The notes beneath the pieces are model-generated. The model worked only from the letters and a program-made list of their open reading frames with translations. It was not told where the DNA came from and did not search any database. 64,000 bases of DNA from Candidatus Aalborgicola bjergmarkensis (lineage in GTDB: Bacteria > Pseudomonadota > Gammaproteobacteria > Burkholderiales > Burkholderiaceae_C): assembly GCA_016708725.1 (NCBI GenBank), contig JADJFE010000001.1, forward strand, positions 620,001 to 684,000, written 5' to 3'. The first letter of the stretch is position 1, and each line of letters begins with the position of its first letter. Both the position numbers and the translations under genes were made by a program. This document shows positions 42,797 to 52,225 of the stretch, piece after piece.

Positions 42797-43227
42797 GACT
42801 TTGGCTGAGAGTACGTTGGCATGTGGTGATAGACGAACCCACAGCTCTTGGATGAATGCCTGAGGCTGACGTTCTTGCGTATGTCAACCGCCATTGCTTG
42901 AATTAATTCGTTGTCCAGACTCAAGATATCGTTTGACAAAGGCAGGCTTGGTCAATGTGGGTACGGATAGTTGGTGGTCTGCCAAGACTATGAATTGGCA
43001 CTGCGCCCGACAAGCGTGTAAAACGCAGATGTAATGAAGAACGGGCGCACCAACCGCTTTCGACCCGAACAAGTGATTTCGGCTAGCGCGCCCCACCCGT
43101 ATCAGCCACGAGTGCGCACCAATTATTGTCCCCAGTCGTGATCAATGTCCAGTGCTGAATGTGCTGTGAGCATGAACCACGGATCGACTTTCGAGGTGTC
43201 CATTTGAGGCTCCAACAGGAGCGCTGA

Positions 43228-43667
43228 ATGCAAGCTGCATTGAGCAGTGGACGCACGCTGCAATGTGCGTGCTGTCAAACCGAAGTGCTAGTGTGTACGC
43301 CTTGTGACCGAGGTCAGCGCTACTGCAGCGCTGAGTGTCGCAAACAGGCACGTCTAGCCAGTCAACGCAGAGCCTCCAGGATATATCAAAGCAGCCGTGT
43401 CGGACGCTGCAACCACGCCCGTCGTCAACAACGATTACGCCTACGCCAGCGAGAGCAGGAACTGCCTCCAAAAAATAGTGACTCATCAGGGCCTTCCCAA
43501 GAAGCCTGTGCGGGTGATTTACTACCACCACAGCTCGATGTGAAGCCAGCGCAACTGTCCAAGCCGACACCAGCGGGCATTGCCACTGGTGCGCGCGCCC
43601 TGTGGCGAGCGGAGTTCGCCGTAGTCGGCTGCTGCGGGCAACGAGTGAACCGATTTTCGACCCATAA
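43228..43667 (+). pseudogene. Zinc-finger protein of the IS21-like element, frameshifted
   Basis: The first part encodes CACCQTEVLVCTPCDRGQRY then CSAECRKQARLASQRRASR, a treble-clef-like cysteine cluster with a basic tail. Further on, VTHQG can be read in one other frame and CHWCARPVAS in a third, which looks like a second CxxC finger, ending TAA at 43665-43667. Several indels are needed to join them, for instance near the six-A run at 43466-43471. It may have helped target or regulate transposition; this is inference from position. Confidence 0.55.
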
Positions 43668-43684
43668 AAGACAAGGAATTACCC

Positions 43685-44638
43685 ATGACCGACTCCTTGA
43701 AAGCCAGACCAGCAACACCCATGGCTTTGGCGCTCATGAACAAAGTGTGGGCGGGTACGTTGGCGCAAGACAAGTCGATTTACACCGCCTGGAGCTGCGC
43801 TTTGAGGCCACCCGCATCGCCGATACGGCGGCAGTGCAGCGACTGACTGAATCGATACGCACAAGCGGACAACTGGTAGCGTGCATTGCCGCTGACGACC
43901 AAGACAGTGGTGCCCTGGTACTGATTGACGGCTACCGGCGCCTGAGCGCGCTCAAGCGACTGGGCGCAGACACCGCCCTGGTGCAATGCTGGCACTGCCC
44001 GGTGGGGCCTGCGCTGGCACAGATGCTGGCCCACTCGTTCTCGCGGGCATTTGACCCCATGGAGGAAGCCCTGCTGCGCGCGAGCTGATCGACTCCCTTG
44101 GCCTGAGTCAGCGCGAAGCTGCACGTCAATGCGCCCGTGATGTGAGCTGGGTACAGCGCCGCTTGGTACTACTGGGGGCACTGTCCCAGGACCTGGTGCA
44201 GGCGGTGCGCAGTGGGGGCATATCGAGTTGGGCGGGCTCACGCATTGTGGCCCCGTTGGCGCGCGCCAACAGCGAGCATGCCAGTCAACTACTGGCCAGC
44301 ATGGCAAGCGACCACTTAAGTACGCGTGAACTGCAAGCCTGGTTTAGCCACTACCAAGCCGCCCAACACACGCAGCGCCAACGCATGGTGGAACACCCAC
44401 GCCTGTTTATCGACAGCTTGAACGAGAGACAAAGCCAGAGCATTGCCAAAGACCTGCGGGGCGGACCTGAACGGAGGTGGCTGCTGAGCTGGGTTACCTG
44501 CAAGCACTGCTGCAACGCGCACACCGACGCCTAGTGCCACTGACCGCCCCGTTGGAACCAACGCTAAAGGGCGCGTGTCTGCGCCTGCATGTAGCGCTGG
44601 AACAAGTGAACAACGAACTTACCAGGCTGGTGCCATGA
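43685..44638 (+). pseudogene. ParB-like gene of the IS21-like element, frameshifted
   Basis: ATG at 43685 (MTDSLKARPATPMALAL) in frame a; VDLHRLELRFEATRIADTAA to FDPMEEALL in frame b (ParB N-terminal domain with LIDGYRRLSALKRLG); LIDSLGLSQREAARQCARDV with a helix-turn-helix in frame c from about 44085; and AELGYLQALLQRAHRR to LTRLVP back in frame a, TGA at 44636-44638. Three single-base deletions (near 43775, 44080, 44485) explain all shifts. The final TGA overlaps the istA ATG. ParB folds bind DNA and CTP; here it may guide target choice. Confidence 0.72.
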
Positions 44639-46020
44639 CCCCGATAGATATTCGTGCCAGTGTGCTCACCTTGCACCAACAGAGCACAGGTTTACGTGAA
44701 ATCAGCCGGGTGCTGCATCTCTCGCGCAACACCGTGCGAGGCATCCTGCGCGAGCCACAAGGCGTGCAAACACCTGCCCACCCGGTGAATGAGGTCACCC
44801 AACAACAACTCACCGAAGTCTATGCCAGAGCCAAAGGTAACGCCGTGCGTATGGCCCAGATACTGGCTGATGAGTACAAGCTGCACCCGCCCTACAGCAC
44901 CCTCACGCGCTGGGTGCGCCAAGCTGAACTGCGCCAACCACCCAAGCGCTCCGGCGAATACCACTTCGAGCCCGGCCAGGAGATGCAGCACGACACATCG
45001 CCCCATAAGATGGAGGTGGCGGGCAAGAGCATTACCGCCCAGTGTGCAGGTCTGACCTTGGCGTACTCGCGGCGTTTGTTTATCTGGTACTACCCACGAT
45101 TTACCCGCTTTGAGGCCAAGGACTTCTTGTTGCGCGCAGCCCAGTTCATGGACGGCACTTGCCCACTTTGCGTGATCGACAATACCAGCGTCATTCTCGC
45201 TGGTGGTGCTGGGCCTGATGCGGTATTCGCACCAGAGATGGCCGCCTTTGCACGCGCCCTGGGCTTCAAGTTTATGGCACACCGTGTCAATGACCCTGAT
45301 CGCAAAGCCAGAATCGAGCGCCCCTTTGCATGGGTTGAGGACAACTTCCTGCCTGGGCGCAGTTTTAGCTCTTTCGATGACTTGAACGCACAGGCGCTCA
45401 AGTGGTGCGTTGAAGTGGCCAATGCCAAGCCAAAACGCAGTCTGGGCATGGCACCTGAGGTGGCGTACGTGATGGAGAAGCCTTACCTCACCAGCCTGTC
45501 AATCGTCTTGCCAGCAGTCTACGAGGTGTTTGAGCGGGTGGTGGACTTGTACGGTTTTGTCAGCGTCGACACCAACCGGTATTCGACACCTGAACGGCTG
45601 GTGAGTAAGACGGTGACGGTGTACAAGCATTACGCCAGTATCGAGATTCATTACAAACGCACCCTGGTGGCCAGTCATCCCCGTTTGCTGGGTGTGCGTG
45701 ATGCGCGCTCCACCTTGCCCGGGCATCACACCATACCCAAACGCACGCCTCGCCAGCCTTCGCTACAGGCGCAGTTGTTGTGTGGTCAATCTCCTGTTCT
45801 TGATGCGTACGTCTACAGCGCTCATCAAGCACCTCAATGGGCGTGGTACACGGGCACTGAACCGACTGCTACAGATTAAACGGACCTACCCAGCGCAGCC
45901 GTTCCTAGCAGCGCTGGAGCAGGCGCTCAAGTACGGTCTGTTTGATTTGACGCGACTGGAGTCCATGGTGTTGCGCCATGTGGCAGGCGACTTCTTTGCG
46001 CTAGGTGAGAGCAGCCATGA
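44635..46020 (+). pseudogene. istA: IS21-family transposase, frameshifted
   Basis: ATG at 44635. The N-terminal helix-turn-helix (ISRVLHLSRNTVRGILRE) is followed by an rve-type catalytic core with D120 (QHDTSP), D182 (VIDNTSV) and E228 (KARIERPF). The frame breaks near 45808 (stop at 45879) and continues one frame on as ALIKHLNGRGTRALNRLLQI to VLRHVAGDFFAL, the normal IstA C-terminus. Removing one T near 45808 restores the frame. The ancestral end is inferred at the TGA at 46018-46020, overlapping the probable istB ATG. Confidence 0.82.
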
Positions 46021-46904
46021 CAACCTCCCCAATGAACCGGATGATAAAGACGATGAGCAAACCAAAACGACAGCGACCCCGACCCCGCGTGAGGCCTTGC
46101 ACGCATTGCTAACGGAGTTGAAATTCAAAGGCATGGCGCGTGTGCTGGACAGCGAACTTGATCGCGCTGAGCGCAATGGCACCTCTTGCGCAGAGGTGGT
46201 GCAACGCCTGCTAAGCGAGCAGGCTTCGTTTCAGCGGGAACGCTCATTAGTCAATCGGGTGGCGCAGGCACACCTGCCCCGGCAATGGACGATCGACACC
46301 TTTCCCTTTGATCGCCAAAGCGGGGTGAATAAGGCACAAATCCTCGGTCTTGCCGACTTGGAGTTTGTGCGTCGCGCCGACAATCTGGTGCTCATTGGTG
46401 GCACCGGCACCGGCAAGACCGGCATCGCTCTGGGACTATTGCGCCAGGCCTGCATCAATGGCTGGCGGGGCGCTTTACAGTGCGCAGGCGCTGCTCGATG
46501 AGCTGTATGCCTCGCTGGCAGATCGCTCCACAACCAAGCTGCTCACGGCGCTTGCACGTATGCAGCCGCTTTGCATTGACGAGCTGGGTTACTTGAACTT
46601 GAAGACAGAACAGACCAACGCGTTCTTTCGTCTGATGGATCAACGCTATGGGCGGGTGAGCACCATCATCACTACGAATTTGGACTACCCCCAGTGGTAC
46701 GAGTTGTTTAACAACAAGCCGCTGGTCGATGCCTTGCTTGATCGGCTGCAGCACCACTGCATCACCATCCGCATTGACCGTGGATATGTGGACAACCTTG
46801 CAAGAACGCCCAGGTTGACCACATACCCACACCTCCCACCCGTACTTACCCACAAGGGTTATGCCTTTGGCCTGACGCGCTTCGCTTGCCAAATTGCCAT
46901 TTGA
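46017..46904 (+). pseudogene. istB: IS21-family helper ATPase, frameshifted
   Basis: From about 46090 REALHALLTELKFKGMARVL begins the IstB fold, followed by Walker A GGTGTGKTG. The frame breaks at about 46468 in CGGGGCGC, where one G too many is likely, and continues as YSAQALLDELYASLADRS, then PLCIDELGYLNL (Walker B), STIITTNLDYPQW and LLDRLQHHC. The start region is itself out of frame with the ATG at 46017. IstB is an AAA+ protein that controls IstA; this copy is inactive. Confidence 0.82.
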
Positions 46905-47046
46905 AAATAAAACCATGAAGACCAATACCAAGACAAAAACCCGGGGCAACGCCATCCAGTTGCATACGCACAAAACGAGAACAGCTTAAATTAACTGAAA
47001 ATTTTGTCTTGACTCTCAGTTCCACCTTACACCGGTTCACCAAGTA

Positions 47047-47280
47047 TCAAAACCGGTATTCTGCCAACAACGCAAGAGCCTCGATTTGATCAGCAACGGT
47101 GATGGATGCAGCAATCAATCCATCACGGAAGGTGATCATGCTCAGTCGAGCAGGGTGGCAACCCATGCTTGCGTAACCAAATTTCATCTTCAAACGGGTT
47201 GCTTCTTCAATGAACTGAAGTCGCTTCTTCACGCACATTGGTCGAGCCAATGATCGCCGATTCTGTTTCCTGCAGGCCAT
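47047..47280 (-). CDS. Hypothetical ORF inside the right end of the element
   Basis: About 77 codons from an ATG at 47280, opposite to the istAB genes: RSLARPMCVKKRLQFIEEAT, KMKFGYASMGCHPARLSM and then ITFRDGLIAASITVADQIEA. The sequence looks protein-like (balanced composition, no long runs) but no family is recognised. The stretch 46905-47046 before it shows nothing. It could be a passenger or the end of a gene that the element captured. Confidence 0.35.
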   Translation of the reverse strand: MACRKQNRRSLARPMCVKKRLQFIEEATRLKMKFGYASMGCHPARLSMITFRDGLIAASITVADQIEALALLAEYRF

Positions 47281-47304
47281 CAAGTTACAAACAGCCGCGC
47301 AACC

Positions 47305-47338
47305 GGTGGGTCAGCTTTCTGTGAGCACAGGTGGGTCA
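47305..47338. repeat. Right terminal repeat of the IS21-like element
   Basis: Outer unit TGAGCACAGGTGGGTCA (47322-47338) and inner unit GGTGGGTCA (47305-47313), inverted copies of the left end. Confidence 0.85.
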
Positions 47339-47435
47339 GTTATTTTGAGCGCCGAAGATCTTTTGTTGGCATACCTTCGAAAAGTGCGGATTCTCAAGGC
47401 AAAATAGCGGGCTTTGTTGATACTGCTTGCAGCAC

Positions 47436-47452
47436 TGGCACAAAAACTGCTT
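47436..47452 (+). promoter_or_regulatory. Sigma-54 promoter of glnA
   Basis: TGGCACAAAAACTGCTT has GG and GC separated by exactly 10 bases, matching the -24/-12 consensus. It lies 55 bp before the glnA start, where an NtrC-activated promoter is expected. The IS21-like element ends only 98 bp upstream, and no NtrC palindrome (GCACC-N-GGTGC) is seen between. Confidence 0.88.
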
Positions 47453-47506
47453 GCAAACTCGGCAAAATTTCTCAACTGTGCATGTTTTTTGAAATAGGAG
47501 TATTTG

Positions 47507-48922
47507 ATGGCCAAGACCGTTGCTGACGTGATGAAGATGGTGAAGGACAACGAAGTCAAGTTTGTGGACTTCCGTTTCACCGACACCCGTGGCAAAGAGC
47601 AGCATGTCACCGTGCCTGTGTCGCATTTTGACGAGGATAAATTCACATCGGGCCATGCGTTTGACGGTTCGTCCGTGGCAGGTTGGAAGGGCATTGAGGC
47701 CTCTGACATGCAGCTGATGCCTGACCCCAACACAGCCAACATTGATCCGTTTTTTGAGGAAACCACGCTGTTCATGAGCTGCGACGTGGTTGAACCCAGC
47801 GACGGCAAGGCCTATGACCGGGATCCCCGCTCCATTGCCAAGCGCGCCGAGTCCTACCTCAAGGCATCGGGCATTGGCGACACGGCATTTTTCGGCCCCG
47901 AGCCAGAATTCTTCATCTTTGACGATGTGCGCTGGAATACCGATATGTCGGGCACCTTCTTCAAGATTGATGAATTGGAAGCGCCCTGGAATTCCGGCAA
48001 GAAGATGGAAGGTGGCAACAAGGGCCATAGGCCTTCCGTCAAGGGCGGTTACTTCCCCGTGCCGCCGGTTGACAGCACCCAGGATATGCGCGCCGAAATG
48101 ACGCTGATCCTCGAATCCCTGGGTATTCCGGTCGAAGTATTCCACCACGAAGTTGCCGGCGCTGGCCAGAATGAAATTGGCACCAGGTTCAGCACCCTGG
48201 TGCAGCGTGCTGACTGGACCCAGATTCTTAAATATGTGGTGCAGAACGTGGCCCATGCCTATGGAAAAACCGCCACATTCATGCCCAAACCCATCGTTGG
48301 TGATAATGGTTCGGGCATGCACGTGCACCAGTCGATCTGGAAAGATGGCAAAAATCTGTTTGCCGGTGACGGTTATGCCGGTCTTTCCGACTTTGCCTTG
48401 TACTACATCGGTGGCATTATCAAGCACGCCCGCGCTTTGAATGCCATCACCAACCCTGGCACCAATAGCTACAAGCGCCTGGTTCCGGGCTTTGAAGCTC
48501 CTGTCAAACTGGCCTACTCGGCCAAGAACCGTTCGGCTTCGATTCGCATTCCGTTTGTTGCCAACCCCAAAGGCCGTCGCATTGAAGCACGTTTCCCCGA
48601 TCCTCTGATGAATCCCTACCTGGGCTTTGCCGCGCTGATGATGGCTGGTCTGGATGGGGTGGAAAACAAGATCCATCCAGGCGAAGCTGCCACCAAGGAT
48701 CTGTACCATTTGCCACCAGAAGAAAACGCGTTGATTCCCACGGTTTGCCACAGTCTGGATCAGGCCCTGGATTGTCTCAATGCCGACCGCGCCTTCTTGA
48801 CCAAGGGCGGTGTCTTTACCGACACCATGCTGGATGCGTATGTCGAGCTCAAGATGGCTGAAGTCACGCGTTTGCGCATGGCCACGCACCCGATTGAGTT
48901 CGACATGTACTATTCGCTTTGA
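47507..48922 (+). CDS. glnA: Glutamine synthetase, type I
   Basis: 471 residues from the ATG at 47507 with AGGAG in front. It shows FDGSSVAGW, the metal-site segments GPEPEFFIFD and HHEVAGAGQNEIG, NGSGMHVHQS, and the C-terminal ARFPDPLMNPY. The adenylylation tyrosine is Y400 in KDLYHLPPEE, so it should be controlled by GlnE. It makes glutamine from glutamate and ammonium. Transcription is probably sigma-54/NtrC dependent and stops at the hairpin at 48979. Confidence 0.97.
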   Translation: MAKTVADVMKMVKDNEVKFVDFRFTDTRGKEQHVTVPVSHFDEDKFTSGHAFDGSSVAGWKGIEASDMQLMPDPNTANIDPFFEETTLFMSCDVVEPSDGKAYDRDPRSIAKRAESYLKASGIGDTAFFGPEPEFFIFDDVRWNTDMSGTFFKIDELEAPWNSGKKMEGGNKGHRPSVKGGYFPVPPVDSTQDMRAEMTLILESLGIPVEVFHHEVAGAGQNEIGTRFSTLVQRADWTQILKYVVQNVAHAYGKTATFMPKPIVGDNGSGMHVHQSIWKDGKNLFAGDGYAGLSDFALYYIGGIIKHARALNAITNPGTNSYKRLVPGFEAPVKLAYSAKNRSASIRIPFVANPKGRRIEARFPDPLMNPYLGFAALMMAGLDGVENKIHPGEAATKDLYHLPPEENALIPTVCHSLDQALDCLNADRAFLTKGGVFTDTMLDAYVELKMAEVTRLRMATHPIEFDMYYSL

Positions 48923-48978
48923 TACCATTGGTTCATGCGCGGCAGACTTGGCATTGGCGCTGCTACGCATATTGATAA

Positions 48979-49001
48979 GACGGCTCCGGCCGTCTTTTTT
49001 T
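48979..49001 (+). terminator. Rho-independent terminator after glnA
   Basis: GACGGC (48979-48984), loop TCCG, GCCGTC (48989-48994) and a run of seven T. The TCCG loop is the same as in the atp terminator. Confidence 0.92.
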
Positions 49002-49062
49002 CATTTCTCGCGCGTTTTGACGCATACTTGCGGACTCTCTTGTATGGATGCCTGAAAACAGT

Positions 49063-49578
49063 ATGAAAATTGTCCTGAAAATTGTCTTTGTGATACCTTT
49101 GATTGTTACTTTCCTGGCGGCCAACAGCAGTTGGGCGCAAGGGCGTATTTACCGTTGTGGTAACGAGTACACCAATACGGTTTCAGAAGCTCAAGCCAAG
49201 GATTGCAAACTTGTTTCTGGCGGCAACGTCACGGTGGTGCCTGCCTTTCGTCCCCCTGCGCGCACTGCGTCCTCTGCCCAGCCGGGTGCGCGTGTGGACC
49301 CATCGGAGCAGCGTTCCAAGGATGCCGATTCACGCTACATCCTGGAGTCCGAATTAAAAAAAGCTGAAGCGCGACAAGCCGAACTGCTCAGAGAATATAA
49401 CAACGGTGAGCCAGAAAAAATGGCACAAGAGACTCGCAACCATCAAAAGTACCTGGATCGCGTTGCCGAACTCAAGGCCAGTATCAGTCGCAACGAGAGT
49501 GATATTGCCGGTATCCGGCGTGAACTTGAACGCCTTGGACAGTCTTCCTCGCCCTCACCAGGGAATACAGCGAAATAA
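49063..49578 (+). CDS. Exported coiled-coil protein between glnA and glnL
   Basis: 171 residues from the ATG at 49063 (an ATG five codons earlier is possible). A signal peptide (KIVLKIVFVIPLIVTFLAAN, cleavage after SSWAQ) is followed by a short cysteine pair region (IYRCGNEYTN, AKDCKLV), a proline/alanine linker and a charged helix (about 95-160) likely to be coiled coil. The N-terminal part resembles the DUF4124 type of periplasmic domain. The function is unknown. It sits between glnA and glnL, as in other Burkholderiales. Confidence 0.78.
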   Translation: MKIVLKIVFVIPLIVTFLAANSSWAQGRIYRCGNEYTNTVSEAQAKDCKLVSGGNVTVVPAFRPPARTASSAQPGARVDPSEQRSKDADSRYILESELKKAEARQAELLREYNNGEPEKMAQETRNHQKYLDRVAELKASISRNESDIAGIRRELERLGQSSSPSPGNTAK

Positions 49579-49583
49579 GCATT

Positions 49584-50645
49584 TTGGACGCAGCATCCTC
49601 CCGGTTTCAATCCCTGGACCTGCTTGTCACGCTGGTGGCGGTAGTTGATTCTGACGCGACCGTACTATTTGCCAACGCGGCGCTGGAAGATGCGCTGTGT
49701 GTTTCCCGCCGTCTTATAGTAGGCTCGTGCCTTGAGAATGTGTTCACCGAACCGCATCTGTTGCAAAATGCCCTCATCGGTGCGCGGGATAATGCGTTTT
49801 CAGCTTTGCGCTATGATGCTTGGCTCAAGCGCCACGGGCATGATACCCTGCCTGTACACGTGATCATTGCCCGCCCGGAGCCGACCGATGAAATCATTGT
49901 CGAGATGGTTCCGCAGGAACAACAATCCCGTCAGGACCGGGAACAACGTCTGGCCGAACAGTCAAAGACCAATAAGGAACTCATTCGCAATCTGGCACAC
50001 GAAATCAAGAATCCATTGGGAGGCATCCGTGGTGCGGCCCAACTTCTGGAGATGGAAATCGAGTCACCCGAGTTGACCGAATACACCCAGGTCATCATTC
50101 ACGAAGCGGATCGCCTGCAAAGCCTGGTGGATCGGCTACTGGCTCCGCACCGGCGACCGCATACGGTGGGTGATGTCAATATCCACGATGTGTGCGAACG
50201 GGTGCGTTCACTCATTCTGGCCGAGTTTCCCAAAGGTTTGACAGTGGTGCGCGACTACGACACCTCCATTCCTGAATTGCGCGGGGACCGTGAACAACTC
50301 ATTCAAGCGGCACTCAATATTGCACACAACGCCTGCCAGGCGCTGGCCGAACGCATAACAACGGGTGATGCATGCCTTACCTTGCGTACACGGGTAACGC
50401 GACAAATCACTTTTTGCAAACAACGCTATAAGTTGGCATTGAAGTTGCATGTTATCGACAACGGACCGGGGATACCCGATTCAATCAAGGAACGCATTTT
50501 CTACCCGCTGGTGTCGGGTAGGGAAGGTGGTTCTGGATTGGGCTTGACTTTGGCGCAAACCTTTGTGCAGCAGCACAATGGGCTGATCGAAGTAAGCAGC
50601 ATCCCCGGCTGTACGAATTTCATGATATTGATTCCGCTGCCCTGA
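49584..50645 (+). CDS. glnL: Nitrogen regulation sensor kinase NtrB
   Basis: 353 residues from a TTG start at 49584. A PAS domain (about 12-110) precedes the H-box NLAHEIKNPLGGIRGAAQLL with H139, and an HATPase domain with NIAHNACQAL, DNGPGIP and GGSGLGLTLA. It has no membrane segment. It phosphorylates NtrC when nitrogen is short and is switched by PII. The gene sits 50 bp before glnG in one unit. Confidence 0.94.
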   Translation: MDAASSRFQSLDLLVTLVAVVDSDATVLFANAALEDALCVSRRLIVGSCLENVFTEPHLLQNALIGARDNAFSALRYDAWLKRHGHDTLPVHVIIARPEPTDEIIVEMVPQEQQSRQDREQRLAEQSKTNKELIRNLAHEIKNPLGGIRGAAQLLEMEIESPELTEYTQVIIHEADRLQSLVDRLLAPHRRPHTVGDVNIHDVCERVRSLILAEFPKGLTVVRDYDTSIPELRGDREQLIQAALNIAHNACQALAERITTGDACLTLRTRVTRQITFCKQRYKLALKLHVIDNGPGIPDSIKERIFYPLVSGREGGSGLGLTLAQTFVQQHNGLIEVSSIPGCTNFMILIPLP

Positions 50646-50695
50646 ATTACTAGCGTACCAGCAGCAGCACCGATGAACCAGAAAGGTCCCTGCTG

Positions 50696-52216
50696 ATGAA
50701 ACCCATTTGGATCGTAGATGATGACCAGTCCATCCGTTTTGTGCTGGAAAAAGCATTGCTGCGTGAGCACTTGCCGACACGCAGCTTCTCCAATTCCCGC
50801 GACGTGCTGGCAGCGCTCAATACCGCTACCGATGAGGAGGGTCCACAAATTCTGGTCAGCGATATTCGCATGCCGGGTCCTTCTGGTCTGGATTTATTGG
50901 ATAAGGTAAAAGCCAAGCATCCTAGCCTTCCAGTCATCATCATGACTGCCTATTCGGATCTAGATAGTGCGGTCAGCGCTTTCCAGGGAGGGGCTTTTGA
51001 GTATCTGCCCAAACCGTTTGATCTGCCAAAAGCGGTAGAACTCATTCGACGGGCTGTGGAAGAAAGTCAGCGCGAGGAGATTAGCGAAGAACGCATGGCC
51101 CAATCGCCCGAAATGTTGGGGCAAGCGCCAGCCATGCAGGATGTCTTTCGCGCCATTGGTCGATTAAGCCAGAGCAATGTGACGGTTATGATTACCGGAG
51201 AATCAGGCTCAGGCAAAGAACTGGTGGCACGTGCCCTGCATAAACACTCTCCCCGTGCCAATGGCCCATTTGTCGCCATTAACACAGCCGCCATCCCGAA
51301 AGATTTGTTAGAAAGTGAATTATTCGGTCACGAACGTGGGGCGTTCACTGGTGCACAAGCCATGCGCCGGGGTCGTTTTGAGCAGGCTGACGGTGGGACC
51401 TTGTTTCTGGATGAGATCGGGGATATGCCGTTTGAGTTGCAGACCCGACTGCTGCGTGTGTTGAGCGATGGTAATTTTTACCGTGTTGGTGGTCACAGCG
51501 CAGTCAAAACGAACGTCCGGGTCATCGCCGCTACCCATCAAAATCTGGAGCAACGTGTCAAAGACGGGATTTTTCGCGAGGATTTGTTCCATCGTCTCAA
51601 CGTTATCCGCTTGCGTCTGCCAGCCCTGCGTGAACGCAAGGAAGACATTGCCACCCTGACGCGACACTTTTTACAACACAGTGCACAGCAACTTGGCGTC
51701 GAACCGAAACGCATTTCTGATGCAGCCCTGTCCTGGCTGGAGGCGTTCGGCTTTCCGGGTAATGTGCGGCAGTTGGAAAATATCTGCCACTGGTTGACTG
51801 TTATGGCTCCCGCTCAGGTCATTGAGCCCAAGGATCTGCCTCCAGAAATTGGTGTTACCTTTTCCGAACAACCACACCACTCCAACCTTCCCAGCAACCC
51901 AGACGCCGCAAGCCATACACCCATCCCAGTTGCAGACCCATCTCTTACTTCTAATCCTGGCTCACCATCTGCCGATCCCTCTTCCTCTAGTTCCATCACC
52001 TTGACTGCATGGGAAGCAGCACTGGAAAACGAAGCCAGAACGATGCTGGATGCAGGGCAGGGCGATGTGTGGGACACGCTGACGCGGCGTGTCGAGTCAC
52101 GTCTGATACTGGCAGCCCTGGCTAACACCAAGGGCCGCCGCATAGAAGCCGCTCATAAACTGGGCATTGGTCGCAACACTATCACACGCAAAATCCAGGA
52201 GCTTGGCCTGGAGTAA
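50696..52216 (+). CDS. glnG: Sigma-54-dependent response regulator NtrC
   Basis: 506 residues. The receiver has phospho-acceptor D56 in VSDIRMPG. The AAA+ domain has Walker A GESGSGKE and the sigma-54 contact loop GAFTGA, plus GGTLFLDEIGDMP. A proline/serine-rich linker (about 400-435) leads to a Fis-type helix-turn-helix ending the protein (GRRIEAAHKLGIGRNTITRK). It activates glnA and other nitrogen genes. It is convergent with ilvC, 9 bp apart, and no terminator is visible between. Confidence 0.96.
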   Translation: MKPIWIVDDDQSIRFVLEKALLREHLPTRSFSNSRDVLAALNTATDEEGPQILVSDIRMPGPSGLDLLDKVKAKHPSLPVIIMTAYSDLDSAVSAFQGGAFEYLPKPFDLPKAVELIRRAVEESQREEISEERMAQSPEMLGQAPAMQDVFRAIGRLSQSNVTVMITGESGSGKELVARALHKHSPRANGPFVAINTAAIPKDLLESELFGHERGAFTGAQAMRRGRFEQADGGTLFLDEIGDMPFELQTRLLRVLSDGNFYRVGGHSAVKTNVRVIAATHQNLEQRVKDGIFREDLFHRLNVIRLRLPALRERKEDIATLTRHFLQHSAQQLGVEPKRISDAALSWLEAFGFPGNVRQLENICHWLTVMAPAQVIEPKDLPPEIGVTFSEQPHHSNLPSNPDAASHTPIPVADPSLTSNPGSPSADPSSSSSITLTAWEAALENEARTMLDAGQGDVWDTLTRRVESRLILAALANTKGRRIEAAHKLGIGRNTITRKIQELGLE

Positions 52217-52225
52217 ACCCTGTGA

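Larger units (their letters stand above)
42764..47338. mobile_element. Decayed IS21-like element with ParB-like and zinc-finger genes
   Basis: 4575 bp bounded by inverted repeats TGACCCACCCCTGCTCA (42764-42780) and TGAGCACAGGTGGGTCA (47322-47338), 15 of 17 matching. The termini are TG and CA. Each end has a second inner TGACCCAC copy, the multiple-repeat end structure of the IS21 family. Inside are a zinc-finger ORF, a ParB-like gene, istA and istB, in order and with ATGA-type couplings still visible. All four are frameshifted, so the copy is dead. No clear target duplication is seen (left flank GAAAT, right flank GTTAT). The size is about twice a simple IS21. The 430 bp between the left end and 43228 contain no gene that I can support. 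Confidence 0.85.

Noticed and set aside
42797..43227. Short frames in the left part of the IS21-like element (for example 42884-43096 on the minus strand)
   Set aside because: No ribosome sites, no motifs and poor composition; probably decayed sequence.
42764..47338. Sequencing error as the cause of all frameshifts
   Set aside because: The surrounding 60 kb of housekeeping genes are free of shifts, so errors confined to mobile genes are unlikely, although raw reads were not available.
47336..48970. A 544-codon open frame opposite glnA
   Set aside because: Shadow of glnA, with His/Gly-rich nonsense translation.
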